Part shown: one piece after another, positions 33,565 to 40,665 of the stretch
Layout: every line of letters starts with the position of its first letter
How positions within the stretch are numbered: the stretch's first letter is position 1
Origin: Algoriphagus oliviformis
Lineage (GTDB): Bacteria > Bacteroidota > Bacteroidia > Cytophagales > Cyclobacteriaceae
Assembly: GCF_017254915.1 (NCBI RefSeq)
Contig: NZ_JAFKCT010000007.1
Location: 151,775 to 215,774 of the forward strand
Length of the DNA stretch: 64,000 bases
Reading direction: 5' to 3'
Notes under the pieces: model-generated
Databases searched by the model: none
Told to the model about the DNA's origin: nothing
What the model saw: the letters and a program-made list of their open reading frames with translations, nothing else
Made by a program: the position numbers and the translations under genes

Positions 33565-34188
33565 ATGGAATCGTTGAGTCACCCAGTCACTCCAGCTATT
33601 TTTGAAAAAGGGTTTCCCTACCCCGAATTTGTCGCATTCACGGAAAAGCTCGTCTCCGAAAACCGGACGACTGGAGCCAACCAAAGCGAAGCCTATCTAG
33701 ACTATACGCGCATGTGCCTCCAGCGTATGCATCGATGGGACAAGACCGCCAAGGTCTCCCTTGCCATGCAGGAGCTGATCGAGTCGATCCAGCAGCCACA
33801 GCGATGGCTGGTGATCACGGAGGCTTGGTGCGGGGATGGCTCCCAGTCCATTCCTTTTTTGGCCAAACTGGCCGACTTGAATCCCAAAATCCAGCTTCGG
33901 ATCATCCTACGGGATGAAAACCCAGCGGTGATGGATGCCTACGAGACCAACGGAGCACGGTCTATCCCGAAGCTGGTGGCGTTTTCCGGGGATCTCCGAT
34001 GCGAGCTCTTCACTTGGGGACCAAAACCCCACTACCTGATGGAACGGTACAAGGAATATCGCCATGATTCGAAGGGGCTTTCGTACCAGGAGTTTTTGGA
34101 GGAGGTTTACCTTTGGTATGCCAGAAACAAAAACAAGGACTTGGAGGTCGAACTTTTCCCTCTGATACAATCTTCTTTGATCCAATGA
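33565..34188 (+). CDS. Thioredoxin family protein (Thioredoxin_9-like)
   Basis: The start is the ATG at 33565 (MESLSHPVTPAIFEKG); an upstream GTG is in frame. The 207-residue protein is cytoplasmic and contains 'WLVITEAWCGDGSQSIPFLAKLA'. In this motif only the first active-site Cys remains (W-C-G-D instead of W-C-x-x-C). A later 'NGARSIPKLVAF' gives the cis-Pro loop. It is probably not a classical dithiol oxidoreductase. Its stop overlaps the next start by ATGA. Confidence 0.8.
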   Translation: MESLSHPVTPAIFEKGFPYPEFVAFTEKLVSENRTTGANQSEAYLDYTRMCLQRMHRWDKTAKVSLAMQELIESIQQPQRWLVITEAWCGDGSQSIPFLAKLADLNPKIQLRIILRDENPAVMDAYETNGARSIPKLVAFSGDLRCELFTWGPKPHYLMERYKEYRHDSKGLSYQEFLEEVYLWYARNKNKDLEVELFPLIQSSLIQ

Positions 34189-34904
34189 AAATAGCGTTTA
34201 TCTCGGGCACTTCCGGAATGGTGGGCATGCAGCTTTTGCACCAACTGCTGAAGGACGGAGCCTATGACTATGTGCTGAGTGTAGGCAGGAGAAAACTTGC
34301 GCTCAAGCATCCGAAGCTGATCCAAATCGAGGGCGATCTCTTTAAGCTACAGCAATGGGACTGGGAGGATAGGATCCGAGAGCAGGCTTTGGGTGGAGAG
34401 TACGCCGATTTTCTGGGCAAAATCGAGAAGCGCGAAGCCGAGATCCATGCCTTTTGCAGCATCGGGACGACCATCAAAGTTGCCGGTTCCAAGGAACGCT
34501 TTTACGCCGTGGACCACGATTTGGTACTTGGCTTTGCGGAGTGGGCTAAGTCATTGGGAGCGGAAAAGTTTCTTTACGTCTCCGCCATGGGTGCTGATGG
34601 GGGGTCCTCTATTTTTTACAACCAGGTGAAAGGCAAAACCGAAGAGAATCTGAAGTCCGTGAAATTTGCCTATTTGGGGCTGTTTCGGCCTTCTTTACTT
34701 CTGGGAAACAGACATGAATTTCGTCTCGGAGAGCAGGTGGCGACCATCCTGATGAAGCCTTTGGTTTGGCTCAGGCTCTTCAAAAACATGCGGCCGATCT
34801 ACGACCACCAGGTCGCCAAGGCCATGGTAAAAACCGCCCAAAGCATCCGTTCACAGTCCGTGGAGATCATCTCTTCCGGACAAATGCAAGACCTCAGTCA
34901 ATGA
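34185..34904 (+). CDS. NAD(P)-binding atypical SDR (HTATIP2/YwnB-like)
   Basis: The 239-residue protein from the ATG at 34185 begins 'MKIAFISGTSGMVGMQLLHQLL', a Rossmann Gly motif. 'IHAFCSIGTTIKVAGSKERFYAVDHDLVLGFAEWA' and 'FLYVSAMGAD' match the atypical SDR subgroup that includes TIP30-like proteins. The Tyr-x3-Lys pair is weak (FYNQVKGK). The substrate is unknown. It overlaps both neighbours by 4 bases. Confidence 0.78.
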   Translation: MKIAFISGTSGMVGMQLLHQLLKDGAYDYVLSVGRRKLALKHPKLIQIEGDLFKLQQWDWEDRIREQALGGEYADFLGKIEKREAEIHAFCSIGTTIKVAGSKERFYAVDHDLVLGFAEWAKSLGAEKFLYVSAMGADGGSSIFYNQVKGKTEENLKSVKFAYLGLFRPSLLLGNRHEFRLGEQVATILMKPLVWLRLFKNMRPIYDHQVAKAMVKTAQSIRSQSVEIISSGQMQDLSQ

Positions 34905-35353
34905 TCGTAGTCATACAGCGCGTATCCGAATCATCGGTAAAGATAGACGGGAAAGTAAAATCCGAAATCGGAACCGGATTGATGATTTTGCTCGGAATAG
35001 AGGAGGCCGACAGCCAGGAGGATATCGACTGGCTATCGAAGAAGATCGCCAACCTTCGGATTTTCCCTGACGAAAATGGCGTGATGAATCGCAGCGTTTT
35101 GGACGCAGGGGGAGATGTGTTGCTGATTTCCCAGTTTACGCTCCACGCCAGTACCAAAAAGGGCAATCGGCCTTCCTACATCAAAGCCGCCAAGCCGGAT
35201 TTTGCCATTCCCATGTATGAAAAAATGATTTTGGCTCTTGAAACTGAGCTGGGGAAATCCATTGGCACCGGAGAGTTTGGGGCGGATATGAAAGTCAGCC
35301 TGGTCAACGATGGTCCGGTGACCATCGTGATCGACTCGAAAAATAGGGTTTGA
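34901..35353 (+). CDS. dtd: D-aminoacyl-tRNA deacylase
   Basis: The 150-residue protein starts 'MIVVIQRVSESSVKID', and has 'LLISQFTLHASTKKGNRPSY' (SQFTL motif) and 'GEFGADMKVSLVNDGPVTI' (Gly-x-Gly-like chirality motif with NDGPVT). It removes D-amino acids and glycine from tRNA. It is the last gene of the five-gene operon. The stop is followed 2 bases later by the convergent HicB stop. Confidence 0.94.
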   Translation: MIVVIQRVSESSVKIDGKVKSEIGTGLMILLGIEEADSQEDIDWLSKKIANLRIFPDENGVMNRSVLDAGGDVLLISQFTLHASTKKGNRPSYIKAAKPDFAIPMYEKMILALETELGKSIGTGEFGADMKVSLVNDGPVTIVIDSKNRV

Positions 35354-35355
35354 GC

Positions 35356-35700
35356 TTAGTCAGGATCGGAAAGGAAGGAGTCTTCCAAAGCCTTTTCCAC
35401 AAACTGATTGAGAGAATATCCCTTTTTCAGGGCCTCACGGGCAACTTTTCTATGGAGTTCGGGTCTAATGCGAACGTTAAAAGTGCCCTTGTAGGACTTG
35501 CCGGGGGTTTTCCCAATTTGCTCGCAGGTTTCCAAATAATCTTCCACAGCCTCTTCAAAAGCTGTCTTTAGACCGGAAACCGAGCTTCCCTCAAAAGTCA
35601 CCAAATCATCTATCCCCTCAATCTTTCCATGAAAGATTTCATCTTCCGTGGAAAAGGACACAGAGCCAACAAAAGATTTATATTCCATTAAATTTTTCAT
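35356..35700 (-). CDS. hicB: HicB-family antitoxin
   Basis: The 114-residue protein has the partial RNase H-like HicB fold at the N-terminus (FVGSVSFSTEDEIFHGKIEGI, 'TFEGSSVSGLKTAFEEAVEDYLE') and a C-terminal ribbon-helix-helix (FNVRIRPELHRKVAREALKKG). This second domain should bind its own promoter. It follows hicA with an ATGA overlap. Confidence 0.88.
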   Translation of the reverse strand: MKNLMEYKSFVGSVSFSTEDEIFHGKIEGIDDLVTFEGSSVSGLKTAFEEAVEDYLETCEQIGKTPGKSYKGTFNVRIRPELHRKVAREALKKGYSLNQFVEKALEDSFLSDPD

Positions 35701-35954
35701 AGCAAGCCTTCTTGGGTAAGTATATTGATGACTTCCACGACTACGTAGGTCTTTAAAATGGGCGACGGATGGGGTTTGTGGAGCCGAATGACCGATTTCG
35801 TAAGGGGGTGGATAAACATTCTTCGAGAACCAGCCGTCTTGCCCGTTTTCTTTTCTTCATAGCCCAACCCTATCAAAAGGCTTTCTAGCTCCTCAAAACG
35901 AAAGTCCTTTGGTTTTTGGAGTAATCTTGCCTTTAGCTTGTCGAGTTTTGTCAC
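35697..35954 (-). CDS. hicA: HicA-family mRNA interferase toxin
   Basis: The 85-residue protein fits the HicA dsRBD-like fold: 'KDFRFEELESLLIGLGYEEKKTGKTAGSRRMFIHPLTKSVIRLHKPHP'. The catalytic His normally lies in G-S-H/R-x-x-F; here the segment is GSRRMFIHP, so the catalytic position may be shifted or weakened. It has no known partner other than the downstream hicB. The operon reads toxin first, as usual for HicAB. Confidence 0.82.
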   Translation of the reverse strand: MTKLDKLKARLLQKPKDFRFEELESLLIGLGYEEKKTGKTAGSRRMFIHPLTKSVIRLHKPHPSPILKTYVVVEVINILTQEGLL

Positions 35955-36020
35955 TAACGAATGTAACTGTATTTCAGTTGCTTTTTAACTTACAGGAATT
36001 ATTTATTGATATCAATAAAT

Positions 36021-36059
36021 GGATTTGGGATTTCGACATCTATCCGAAATCCCAAATCC
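36021..36059. terminator. 15-bp perfect hairpin within the thiL downstream array
   Basis: GGATTTGGGATTTCG and its exact inverse complement are separated by nine bases. It is built of two oppositely directed copies of the period-7 array that starts at the thiL stop (36071). It has no T-run, but is followed by AT-rich DNA, so it could end thiL transcription; that is inference. Confidence 0.55.
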
Positions 36060-36070
36060 AATCTCCCAAA
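36060..36070 (-). repeat. Start of the period-7 array abutting the thiL stop
   Basis: Together with 36021-36059 this gives units TTTGGGA, GATTGGA, TTTGGGA, TTTCGGA on the coding strand directly after the thiL TGA, then a spacer TAGATGT, then inverted units CGAAATC and CCAAATC. Confidence 0.7.
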
Positions 36071-37099
36071 TCAGAAATGCTTCCAGCCTTGGGCTTTGAG
36101 CTGTACTGCTGTGCCGCTTTTGGTCACGAGAAACTTGCCTTCCTCAGCCTTGGTGATGTGGCCGATGAAGTGGATGTCGGGATGCTTTTCCAGCTTCGCA
36201 AAGTCTTTTTGGTCGATGGTGAAGAGCAGCTCGTAGTCCTCGCCTCCATTGAGCACACAGGTGACTGGATCGAGGTTGAGCTCTACAGCGGTGTCAAAGG
36301 TCTGCTTGTCAATAGGCAACTTGTCTTCATAGATCGTGGCACCGACTCCGGAAGCCTTGCAGATGTGGAAAATCTCCGATGCCAAGCCGTCCGACACATC
36401 CATCATGCTGGTGGGCACCACACCCATTTCCCGAAACTCGTGGATGATGTCCATTCTCGCATCGGGTTTGAGTTGGCGGCCAGTGACCACGCCATATTTT
36501 TCCAAGTCCGGTTTCATGTCGGGATTGGCTAGGAAGACCTGCTTTTCGCGCTCCAGGATCTGCAGGCCGATCAATGCCGATCCCAAATCTCCGGTGACAC
36601 AGAGGATGTCGTTCACCTTGGCACCGGAGCGGTAGCTGAGTTGGTCTTTTTGCGCCTCGCCAATGGCCGTGACCGAGATCACCAAGCCTCCTCGGGAAGC
36701 GGTGGTGTCTCCACCGATCAGATCCACGCCATAGTGCTCACAGGCGGCGTTGATCCCCTGGTACAGTGCGTCGACTGCCTCCACGGAGAATCGGTTGGAA
36801 AGGGCGATGCTGACGGTGATTTGCTTGGGGATGGCATTCATGGCGGCCACATCTGAGACGTTGACGGCGACGGCTTTGAAGCCCACATGGGGGAGCGGGG
36901 CGTAGGATAGATCAAAGTGAACCCCTTCCAGCAGGAGGTCGGTCGTGACGACCTTGGCATGATCGCCAGCGTCGATCACAGCAGCATCGTCGCCGATGCC
37001 CTTGAGGGTAGAGGGATTGTGGAGAGAAACGTTTTGACTCAGGCGATCGATCAGGCCAAACTCGCCCAATTCGCTGATTTCGGTTCTATTTTCAGACAT
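36071..37099 (-). CDS. thiL: Thiamine-monophosphate kinase
   Basis: The 342-residue PurM-like kinase has 'GEFGLIDRLSQNV' at the N-terminus, 'GIGDDAAVID' (Mg binding), 'VTTDLLLEGVHFDLSYAPLPHVGFKAVAVNVSDVAAMNA', 'DLIGGDTTAS', 'VCVTGDLG'-type and 'MMDVSDGLASE' motifs. It phosphorylates thiamine phosphate to the diphosphate. No TPP riboswitch was recognisable in its leader, which is only a short period-7 array. Period-7 arrays lie at both its start and stop. Confidence 0.94.
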   Translation of the reverse strand: MSENRTEISELGEFGLIDRLSQNVSLHNPSTLKGIGDDAAVIDAGDHAKVVTTDLLLEGVHFDLSYAPLPHVGFKAVAVNVSDVAAMNAIPKQITVSIALSNRFSVEAVDALYQGINAACEHYGVDLIGGDTTASRGGLVISVTAIGEAQKDQLSYRSGAKVNDILCVTGDLGSALIGLQILEREKQVFLANPDMKPDLEKYGVVTGRQLKPDARMDIIHEFREMGVVPTSMMDVSDGLASEIFHICKASGVGATIYEDKLPIDKQTFDTAVELNLDPVTCVLNGGEDYELLFTIDQKDFAKLEKHPDIHFIGHITKAEEGKFLVTKSGTAVQLKAQGWKHF

Positions 37100-37132
37100 T
37101 TTGATTTACGATTTAAGACTTTTGATTTACGA
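37100..37132 (-). repeat. Period-7 array abutting the thiL start codon
   Basis: On the coding strand four units of the type TCGTAAA (TCGTAAA, TCAAAAG, TCTTAAA, TCGTAAA) and a partial TCAAA end exactly at the thiL ATG. Confidence 0.75.
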
Positions 37133-37190
37133 GGGGGAAGAGATTTTTGAGGTTCTTGTCTGTCGTTGGCGTTTTCGTTGTACTCAATTT

Positions 37191-37231
37191 TCCAATCCCA
37201 AAACCTTCCAACCTTACCACCTTCCAACTTT
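37191..37231 (-). repeat. Period-8 array abutting the methylmalonyl-CoA epimerase stop
   Basis: On the coding strand, two bases after the TGA come GTTGGAAG, GTGGTAAG, GTTGGAAG, GTTTTGGG and a partial unit: period 8 rather than 7. The sense strand is purine-rich. Confidence 0.65.
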
Positions 37232-37633
37232 TCAACCCGCTTCCTGACACAGTTCCACCAGCACGCCGTTGGTGCTGCGGGGATGCAAAAATACCACTAA
37301 TTTGTTGTCGGCGCCTAGTTTTGGCGTTTCATTGAGGATCTCGAAGCCTGCCGCTTTGAGCCGATGGACTTCGGCTTGAATGTCTTCCACGTCAAACGCG
37401 ATGTGGTGCACTCCCTCGTTTTTTTTGTCCAGATACTTGGCAATGGGGCTGTCGGGTCGGGTGGCTTGGAGGAGCTCCACTTTGGTTTCTCCCACTTGGA
37501 AAAAGCTGGTTTCCACCCCTTCGCTGTCGACTTTCTCGGTTTTGAAAGGTGCTTTTCCCAGAAGTCTGGCGAATAGCTCGTTCGACTTCTCCAGGTCTGC
37601 GACGGCGATTCCGATATGTTCGATTTTCCTCAT
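37232..37633 (-). CDS. mce: Methylmalonyl-CoA epimerase
   Basis: The 133-residue vicinal-oxygen-chelate protein has 'IEHIGIAVADLEKSNELFARLLG' (metal His), 'LLQATRPDSPIAKYLDKKNEGVHHIAFDVEDI' (the characteristic HHIAF) and 'KLVVFLHPRSTNGVLVELCQ' (metal Glu). It interconverts the (R)- and (S)-methylmalonyl-CoA forms. The mutase genes are not in the window. It lies upstream of thiL in the same direction, with an array in the gap. Confidence 0.93.
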   Translation of the reverse strand: MRKIEHIGIAVADLEKSNELFARLLGKAPFKTEKVDSEGVETSFFQVGETKVELLQATRPDSPIAKYLDKKNEGVHHIAFDVEDIQAEVHRLKAAGFEILNETPKLGADNKLVVFLHPRSTNGVLVELCQEAG

Positions 37634-37645
37634 CCCTTTGATTTT

Positions 37646-37653
37646 GTATCTTT
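37646..37653 (+). promoter_or_regulatory. TAnnTTTG -7 box for the IscA-type gene
   Basis: TATCTTTG matches the -7 consensus; a TTTG at 37637-37640 lies too close to serve as its -33 partner. It is 73 bases before the IscA-type ATG and 13 bases from the divergent mce start. Confidence 0.5.
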
Positions 37654-37725
37654 GTGGCTGAATCTTTTTGTGGGAAAGCCTGTTTCAGACTTATCTTCAC
37701 TCCACCTAAAGTAAAGGTAAAATTT

Positions 37726-38052
37726 ATGATAATCGTTTCTGACAAGGCCAAGGAGAGAATTCTCGAACTCAGACAAGAGGAAGGCCGCTCCGAAAATGAG
37801 AATATCCGCGTATCGGTGAAAGGCGGGGGCTGCTCCGGCTTGATGTACGACTTGGGATTTGATGCCAATATCGTCGAGACTGACCATGTGTTTGAAGACA
37901 AGGGGGTCAAAATCCTCGTCGACCGAAAGAGCCTGCTGTACCTGGCCGGGACTACCTTGGAGTTTACCGACGGACTCAACGGCAAGGGTTTTCAGTTTAT
38001 CAACCCCAACGCCAGCCGAACCTGCGGATGCGGGGAAAGCTTCTCAGTATAG
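37726..38052 (+). CDS. A-type iron-sulfur cluster carrier (IscA/SufA/HesB)
   Basis: The start is the ATG at 37726 (MIIVSDKAKERILELRQEEG). The 108-residue protein has all three iron-sulfur Cys: one in 'KGGGCSGLMYDLGFD' and two in the C-terminal 'SRTCGCGESFSV'. It inserts or carries Fe-S clusters. No suf or isc operon is near. It is the complete paralogue of the protein at 32165-32479. Confidence 0.93.
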   Translation: MIIVSDKAKERILELRQEEGRSENENIRVSVKGGGCSGLMYDLGFDANIVETDHVFEDKGVKILVDRKSLLYLAGTTLEFTDGLNGKGFQFINPNASRTCGCGESFSV

Positions 38053-38077
38053 TATTGCTATCCATTTTGGAACTCTG

Positions 38078-38108
38078 AAAGCAGCTCAATCGGGCTGCTT
38101 TTTTTTTA
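38078..38108 (+). terminator. Intrinsic terminator of the IscA-type gene
   Basis: AAAGCAGC and GCTGCTTT flank an 8-base loop and are followed by eight or more T, 25 bases after the stop. Confidence 0.8.
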
Positions 38109-38208
38109 CCACTCTGATCGTTGTCCTCCTTTTCCAAAAGCAGGAGTGGGTAAGCGAGCCTTGAAAGGCATTTTTCGGATTCGACTAAGCTATTTAGCGT
38201 CCAATCCT

Positions 38209-38216
38209 TACCTTTG
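38209..38216 (+). promoter_or_regulatory. TAnnTTTG -7 box for gcvT
   Basis: TACCTTTG matches the -7 consensus exactly, 24 bases before the gcvT ATG. No glycine riboswitch-like structure is apparent in the short leader. Confidence 0.6.
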
Positions 38217-38240
38217 CGAGCGTAAAAAACTAGCCTGACT

Positions 38241-39335
38241 ATGGAGACCCAAATCAAAAATGTCCCTCTCAATGATCTGCACATCGCCCTCGGGGGCAAG
38301 ATGGTGCCTTTTGCCGGATTCAACATGCCTGTACGCTACAGCTCCGACAACGAAGAGCATCTCTGTGTGAGAAATGGAGTAGGGGTTTTTGACGTGTCCC
38401 ACATGGGTGAGTTTATGGTCGAAGGGCCAGAGGCACTGGCTTTGATCCAAAAAGTGACCTCCAACGATGCCTCCAAGCTCGTGGTGGGCCAGGCGCAGTA
38501 CTCTTGCTTTCCCAACGAAACCGGCGGGATCGTGGACGATCTGATTGTTTACAAGTTCAGCGAGGAGAAATACATGCTCGTGGTCAATGCTTCCAACATC
38601 GACAAGGACTGGGCGTGGGTGAACAAGCACAACAGTATGGGAGCCAAGCTGACCAACGTGTCGGACGAGTACTCGCTTTTCGCGGTGCAAGGGCCAAAAG
38701 CCATAGAGGCCGTGCAGTCTTTGACTCCGGTCAACCTTTCCGAGATCAAGTTTTACCATTTCACCGTGGGCGAATTTGCCGGAATCCAAGATGTGATCAT
38801 CTCCGGGACCGGTTATACCGGCGCGGGTGGATTTGAGATCTATGTGAAAAATGCCGACGCGGAGCACGTGTGGAAGGCCATTTTCGAAGCGGGAAAAGAC
38901 TTTGACGTCAAGCCAATCGGCCTAGGTGCCCGCGATACGCTGAGACTGGAGATGGGCTATTGCCTCTATGGCAACGACATCACCGATACCACTTCCCCGC
39001 TGGAGGCCGGCTTGGGTTGGATCACCAAATTCACCAAAGATTTTACCAACTCCGAAGCGCTGCTGAAGCAAAAAGAGGCGGGCGTTTCCCGCAAGCTGGT
39101 CGGCTTTGTGATGCAGGAGCGGGGCATTCCTAGAGGACACTACCCCATCGTGGATGCAGCTGGAGAAGTAATTGGTGAAGTAACCTCCGGTACCCAGTCT
39201 CCCAGCATGGGCGTGGGCATCGGTATGGGCTATGTGAAGACCGAATTCAGCAAGCCGGGCACGGAGATATTTATCCAAATCCGAAACAAAAACCTAAAAG
39301 CGCTGGTGGAGAAACTGCCTTTGCTCAAAGCCTAA
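38241..39335 (+). CDS. gcvT: Glycine cleavage system T protein (aminomethyltransferase)
   Basis: The 364-residue protein has '[13 protein letters not shown]', '[16 protein letters not shown]', '[19 protein letters not shown]' (folate site Asp), '[14 protein letters not shown]', '[21 protein letters not shown]' and '[21 protein letters not shown]'. It transfers the aminomethyl carbon to tetrahydrofolate. gcvH and gcvP are not adjacent. Its stop shares one base with the comB start. Confidence 0.95.
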   Translation: METQIKNVPLNDLHIALGGKMVPFAGFNMPVRYSSDNEEHLCVRNGVGVFDVSHMGEFMVEGPEALALIQKVTSNDASKLVVGQAQYSCFPNETGGIVDDLIVYKFSEEKYMLVVNASNIDKDWAWVNKHNSMGAKLTNVSDEYSLFAVQGPKAIEAVQSLTPVNLSEIKFYHFTVGEFAGIQDVIISGTGYTGAGGFEIYVKNADAEHVWKAIFEAGKDFDVKPIGLGARDTLRLEMGYCLYGNDITDTTSPLEAGLGWITKFTKDFTNSEALLKQKEAGVSRKLVGFVMQERGIPRGHYPIVDAAGEVIGEVTSGTQSPSMGVGIGMGYVKTEFSKPGTEIFIQIRNKNLKALVEKLPLLKA

Positions 39336-40042
39336 TGAGAAAAGTCGAAGTTTGCTTCAGCCCCGAGCTGATCCAGTTGCATGAGTTGGAGGACAAGATC
39401 GTGGTGGTGGTGGATATCTTTCGCGCCACCTCTACGATGGTCGCCGCGGTAGCTAATGGAGTCAAAGAGATCCTTCCTTTTCCTGACTTGGAAAGCTGCC
39501 GAGAGATGCAGCAGAAGGGTTTTCTTATCGGAGGGGAGCGAAATGGCCTCACGGCCCCTGGCTTCGAGATGGGCAATTCCCCGGTCGCTTACCTGAAGGG
39601 AGAGCATGCGGGGCGCAGCTTGGCGATGACCACCACCAACGGCACCCAAGCGATAGAGAAATCCAAGCAGGCGAGCCAGATCCTGATCGGTGCCTTTGCC
39701 AACCTGCAGGCGACGGTGTCCTATATCCAAAGCCAAACCGAGGATGTACTCATCCACTGCGCAGGCTGGAAGGGGCATTTCAACCTCGAGGATTCCATCT
39801 ATGCGGGAGCATTAGCCAAAGCCCTGGAGGCGACGCACCTGGCCGAAGATGACGGGGCGATTGCGATGAAGGCACTCTTCGAAACAGTCGGCCACGACCT
39901 GAAGGGCTTTCTTTCCCAAGCTTCCCATGCCAAGCGCCTGCAAAACCACGGCATCGAGCACGATATCGACTTTTGTCTGAGCTATGATCTGTATGACCTG
40001 GTGGTCAAAGTGAATGCGGAAGGCTTTTTAGTGAAGGTGTAG
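39335..40042 (+). CDS. comB: 2-phosphosulfolactate phosphatase family protein (ComB)
   Basis: The 235-residue protein has the ComB signature 'VVVVDIFRATSTMVAAVANG' (catalytic Asp and Arg), 'LIGGERNGLTAPGFEMGNSP' and 'TTTNGTQAIEKSK'. ComB dephosphorylates phosphosulfolactate in coenzyme M synthesis in archaea. Its bacterial homologues have no agreed substrate, though a link with sulfonate or sulfonolipid metabolism in Bacteroidetes can be suspected. It is coupled to gcvT by a one-base overlap. Confidence 0.85.
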   Translation: MRKVEVCFSPELIQLHELEDKIVVVVDIFRATSTMVAAVANGVKEILPFPDLESCREMQQKGFLIGGERNGLTAPGFEMGNSPVAYLKGEHAGRSLAMTTTNGTQAIEKSKQASQILIGAFANLQATVSYIQSQTEDVLIHCAGWKGHFNLEDSIYAGALAKALEATHLAEDDGAIAMKALFETVGHDLKGFLSQASHAKRLQNHGIEHDIDFCLSYDLYDLVVKVNAEGFLVKV

Positions 40043-40084
40043 AGCGTAAGTGGTAGAATCAAATTTCGAATATCGAACACTGGA

Positions 40085-40126
40085 GATCCTACTTCCCGAC
40101 CTCCAATCCTCCCACTTCCTACTTCC
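40085..40126 (-). repeat. Period-7 array abutting the MazG-like stop
   Basis: On the coding strand the TGA is followed directly by GGAAGTA, GGAAGTG, GGAGGAT, TGGAGGT and two more units, a purine-rich array. A few AAT-TCG heptamers (40062-40082) follow the comB stop on the other side. Confidence 0.75.
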
Positions 40127-40465
40127 TCACTTCAGCTTCTCGTTGTCCTTATGCCGGTTGAGGTCCCGGGTGTTTTTCTTTTCGAGATTCTTGTGCAAAG
40201 CTGCCGTCAGATCCACGCCGGTTTGGTTGGCGAGGCAGATCAATACCCACAGCACATCGGCCATCTCGTCGCCGAGGTCCTTACCCTTGTCGCTTTCCTT
40301 GAAGGACTGCTCGCCGTAGGTTCGCGACATGATCCGGGCCAGTTCGCCGACCTCCTCCATGAGAAGGGTCATGTTGGTCAGTTCGTTGAAGTAGCGGACG
40401 CCCACAGTCTTGATCCATTCGTCTACTTTGGCCTGCGCTTCGGCGAGGGTGATGTCTTGCTTCAT
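40127..40465 (-). CDS. MazG-like nucleotide pyrophosphohydrolase
   Basis: The start is the ATG at 40465 (MKQDITLAEAQAKVDEWIK); the longer open frame is not conserved. The 112-residue protein has the all-alpha NTP-PPase motifs EEVGE ('NMTLLMEEVGELARIM') and DEMAD ('KDLGDEMADVLWVLICLANQTG'), which bind Mg. It likely hydrolyses non-canonical or excess nucleoside triphosphates. The 200-bp gap to the M81 gene has no recognisable feature. Confidence 0.88.
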   Translation of the reverse strand: MKQDITLAEAQAKVDEWIKTVGVRYFNELTNMTLLMEEVGELARIMSRTYGEQSFKESDKGKDLGDEMADVLWVLICLANQTGVDLTAALHKNLEKKNTRDLNRHKDNEKLK

Positions 40466-40665
40466 GCTTTTCGGTTGTTTTTTAGACCTGAAAATAGCGT
40501 GCTGGCCAAGCCGATCCAAACTTTTCGTTTTTCCCAACTTGCTTTCTGAAAAATCCCCTACGCAAATCGTTTTGACCGCTCTTCTGGCTGGGCGGCAGTA
40601 ATTCCCATTCTTGTTTTGGCTCCCCGGCAATTATGGGTTAATTCAGGTCTCAAACCCCAACCCCT

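Noticed and set aside
37100-37231. TPP riboswitch in the thiL leader
   Set aside because: No conserved TPP motifs (CUGAGA, ACCUGA) are visible in the short repeat-rich leader.
38053-38240. Glycine riboswitch before gcvT
   Set aside because: The region is mostly a terminator and a promoter box, with no room for the aptamer.
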